Positions 62,258-64,000 of a stretch of 64,000 nt of DNA are shown piece by piece. Position numbers and translations under genes: made by a program. Positions within the stretch are counted from its first letter, which is position 1. Each line of letters opens with the position of its first letter. Location of the stretch: contig NZ_JAMYFE010000030.1 of NCBI RefSeq assembly GCF_024129865.1, forward strand, positions 120,392 through 184,391. Direction: 5' to 3'. Origin of the DNA: Stieleria tagensis (GTDB taxonomy: Bacteria > Planctomycetota > Planctomycetia > Pirellulales > Pirellulaceae). The notes below the pieces were generated by a model that saw nothing but the letters and a program-made list of their open reading frames with translations, had not been told where the DNA came from and did not search any database.

Positions 62258-63898
62258 ATGGCCAGGCGACTCATCACTCTCGGACTAATCGGTTGCATCG
62301 GATGCGCCGGGGGGCCAGCCTCGGTTTTGCGGCGCCCCAATCCGGCCCCAGTCGCCGCGCCAACGGGCAATTACGTGGTTTCAGACACCGCCGCGTCGAT
62401 CGAAAAGTCGAACGACGAAATCTTGCTTGTCAATTCGACCGCGTCAATCGCAAAATTGACAACCGCCGCTCATACCCAGACGGCCGATCCCTCCAGCCAA
62501 ACGGTGGCCGATTTGATCGCCACCGAAACGGTCCAGTCACCGGACCTGCAGGCACCCACCGTGCAGCCGCCGGTACCGATCGAACAACCGATCGAACCGG
62601 CCCCCGGGGCGATTAACTTGAATCTGCCCAGTGCATTGGCGATGGTTGGCGGCCAACACCCCGCCGTCGGCCAGGCCCAGTGGCGTGTGCAGGAGGCCTA
62701 TGCGCAGCTCGAAAGCGCCCAGGCGTTGTGGTTGCCGTCAATCGGCGCGGGGTTCAGTTTTGATCGCCATGACGGAAACTATCAAGCCAGTGACGGCGAC
62801 ATCGTGGACGTCAACCGAAATTCATTCCAGTATGGTTTGGGCAGCGGTGCGGTTGGCGCCGGCACCACGCCGCGGCCCGGATTGGTCGCTCAGTTCCACT
62901 TGGCAGATGCAATTTTCCTGCCGCGACGCGCTCAGAAGACTGCTTGGGCAGCGGGCCATGCTGCCTCTGCGACTGTGAATCGACAGATGCTACAGGCCGC
63001 GCTGGCGTATCTGGATCTATTGGACGCTCACCAGAATTTACGTGTCTTGGAAGAATCACAGGCGCGGGCCATGGAGTTGTCCAAAGTCACCCGTGACTTT
63101 GCCGAAGCCGGCCAAGGGCTACTGGCCGATGCCGATCGAATGCAAACCGAAGTGACACTGACGGAAAATCGATTGCTCGCAGCGCGCGAACAGATCTCGG
63201 TCGCCTCGGCGCGACTGGCCCAAGCGGTCAGTCTCAATAGCCGCGACGAAATCGTGCCGACGGACATCACGGTGTTGCCACTGGAGCTGAGTTCCACAAC
63301 TGACGACCCGGCCACGTTGATTGGAACCGGCCTGGCGATGCGCCCGGAATTGAAAGAATCCCAAGCCTTGGTCGCCGCGGCCTGCGACGCATACGAACGT
63401 GAAAAGTATGCGCCGTTCGTCCCCAGCATCTTGCTAGGTTTCAGCACCGGCGGGTTCGGTGGCGGGCTGGGCAATAACCTGGACAACATTGACAGCCGCT
63501 ACGATCTGGACGCGTTGATGTCTTGGGAGATTCGCAATTTGGGTGTCGGTGAACAAGCCGCCCGCCGTGCATCATCGGCCCGAGTTCAGCAGGCCAAATT
63601 TGAAACAGTGCGGATGATGGATCAGGTCGCCAGAGAGGTTTCCGAAGCCTGTGTCCAAGTCCGATTTCGCCGCCAACAGATTGATGTGACCCGGCGCGCG
63701 ATCGAATCAGCCCAAGGTTCCTACGACCGCAATTTCAAACGCATTCGCGATGGCGAAGGATTGCCGCTGGAAGTGTTGCAGTCCGTGCAGGCACTGGAGT
63801 CGGCCCAGCAAGCCTATCGGCAAGCGGTTGTCGATTTCAATCAATCGCAATTCCGTTTGCAGTGGGCCCAGGGCTGGCCTGTCGAAGCCGCTGAGTGA
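62258..63898 (+). CDS. TolC-family outer membrane efflux protein
   Basis: A 546-residue outer membrane factor from ATG 62258 (GAAGGACGGCGG before it). A lipoprotein-type signal (LIGCIGC, Cys near 16) and a Pro/Ala/Thr-rich segment come first, then two OEP repeats from about 110: INLNLPSALAMVGGQHPAVGQAQWRVQEAYAQL, LAYLDLLDAHQNLRVLEESQARAM, and the second half with ACVQVRFRRQQIDVTRRAIESAQGSYDRNF. The read is split here for length. It would provide the outer-membrane channel for the divergently transcribed RND pump and adaptor. The region of about 260 bases between them is the likely control site for both transcripts. Confidence 0.9.
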   Translation: MARRLITLGLIGCIGCAGGPASVLRRPNPAPVAAPTGNYVVSDTAASIEKSNDEILLVNSTASIAKLTTAAHTQTADPSSQTVADLIATETVQSPDLQAPTVQPPVPIEQPIEPAPGAINLNLPSALAMVGGQHPAVGQAQWRVQEAYAQLESAQALWLPSIGAGFSFDRHDGNYQASDGDIVDVNRNSFQYGLGSGAVGAGTTPRPGLVAQFHLADAIFLPRRAQKTAWAAGHAASATVNRQMLQAALAYLDLLDAHQNLRVLEESQARAMELSKVTRDFAEAGQGLLADADRMQTEVTLTENRLLAAREQISVASARLAQAVSLNSRDEIVPTDITVLPLELSSTTDDPATLIGTGLAMRPELKESQALVAAACDAYEREKYAPFVPSILLGFSTGGFGGGLGNNLDNIDSRYDLDALMSWEIRNLGVGEQAARRASSARVQQAKFETVRMMDQVAREVSEACVQVRFRRQQIDVTRRAIESAQGSYDRNFKRIRDGEGLPLEVLQSVQALESAQQAYRQAVVDFNQSQFRLQWAQGWPVEAAE

Positions 63899-64000
63899 GG
63901 TGGCGATCGACTGCAAACGCGACGCGTCAGTTTAGAAGCCAGCGTTTTCGCGTCAGGCACTGGATTTTGGTAACCCGAAGCGTGAGCTTTGAAGTTGCGC

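Overview
The window looks like a chromosome segment of a planctomycete, most likely of the Pirellulales (Rhodopirellula-like). Three prepilin-type DUF1559 genes, a formylglycine-type sulfatase, an SHD1-plus-propeller protein, an ECF sigma factor overlapping a Ser/Thr kinase gene, and a Gly/Arg-rich Rho all point that way. The assignment rests on gene content only; no search was run.

Layout. 1-15.7 kb is ordinary chromosome: a sulfatase (cut by the window edge), a DUF1990 protein, a leucine-rich-repeat-like protein, a secreted serine beta-lactamase-like hydrolase, a di-heme cytochrome c, an SHD1/propeller protein, tRNA-Ser(GGA), rho, a thioredoxin/YHS-like protein, a HEAT/TPR protein, an STN-like protein, an RNase Z-like hydrolase and a SHOCT/DUF4870 membrane protein.

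16.1-32.2 kb is an integrated mobile island. It sits in a tRNA-Leu(CAA) gene and is bounded by a perfect 57-bp direct repeat (16108-16164 and 32144-32200) that copies the 3' part of the tRNA. The tRNA's likely original poly-T terminator now lies just beyond the right repeat, about 16 kb from the intact tRNA. The island carries a tyrosine integrase, an AlpA-like excisionase, a D5-type primase-helicase, a separate Prim-Pol primase, a serine recombinase inside an ATGA-coupled operon of small acidic proteins, a collapsed type III restriction-modification locus (start of Mod fused to end of Res), an Eco57I-like methyltransferase coupled to a small PD-(D/E)XK-like protein, and a DUF3800 protein with an SseB-like tail. 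It also has two very strong 22-bp-stem hairpins and related GTTRCAAC box pairs at both ends.

32.4-48.7 kb returns to chromosome: the sigma factor and kinase (the kinase has an N-terminal HxxxCxxC motif and a CxxCH in its outer domain), a sugar-hydrolase-like propeller protein, a truncated spermidine-synthase-like gene, and an NlpC/P60-like protein. An ion-transport neighbourhood follows: an MscS-type channel, two adjacent GluR0-like receptor channels (only one with a K+ filter), CorA and NhaA.

49.3-64 kb holds a lipoprotein, three DUF1559 genes (two nearly identical in layout) with a tiny lipoprotein, EcsC-like and AhpD-like proteins, a gamma carbonic anhydrase whose C-terminus is built from seven 15-bp repeats, and a divergent tripartite RND efflux set (pump and adaptor on minus, TolC-like on plus). 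The most unusual parts are the island cargo and the paired ligand-gated channels.
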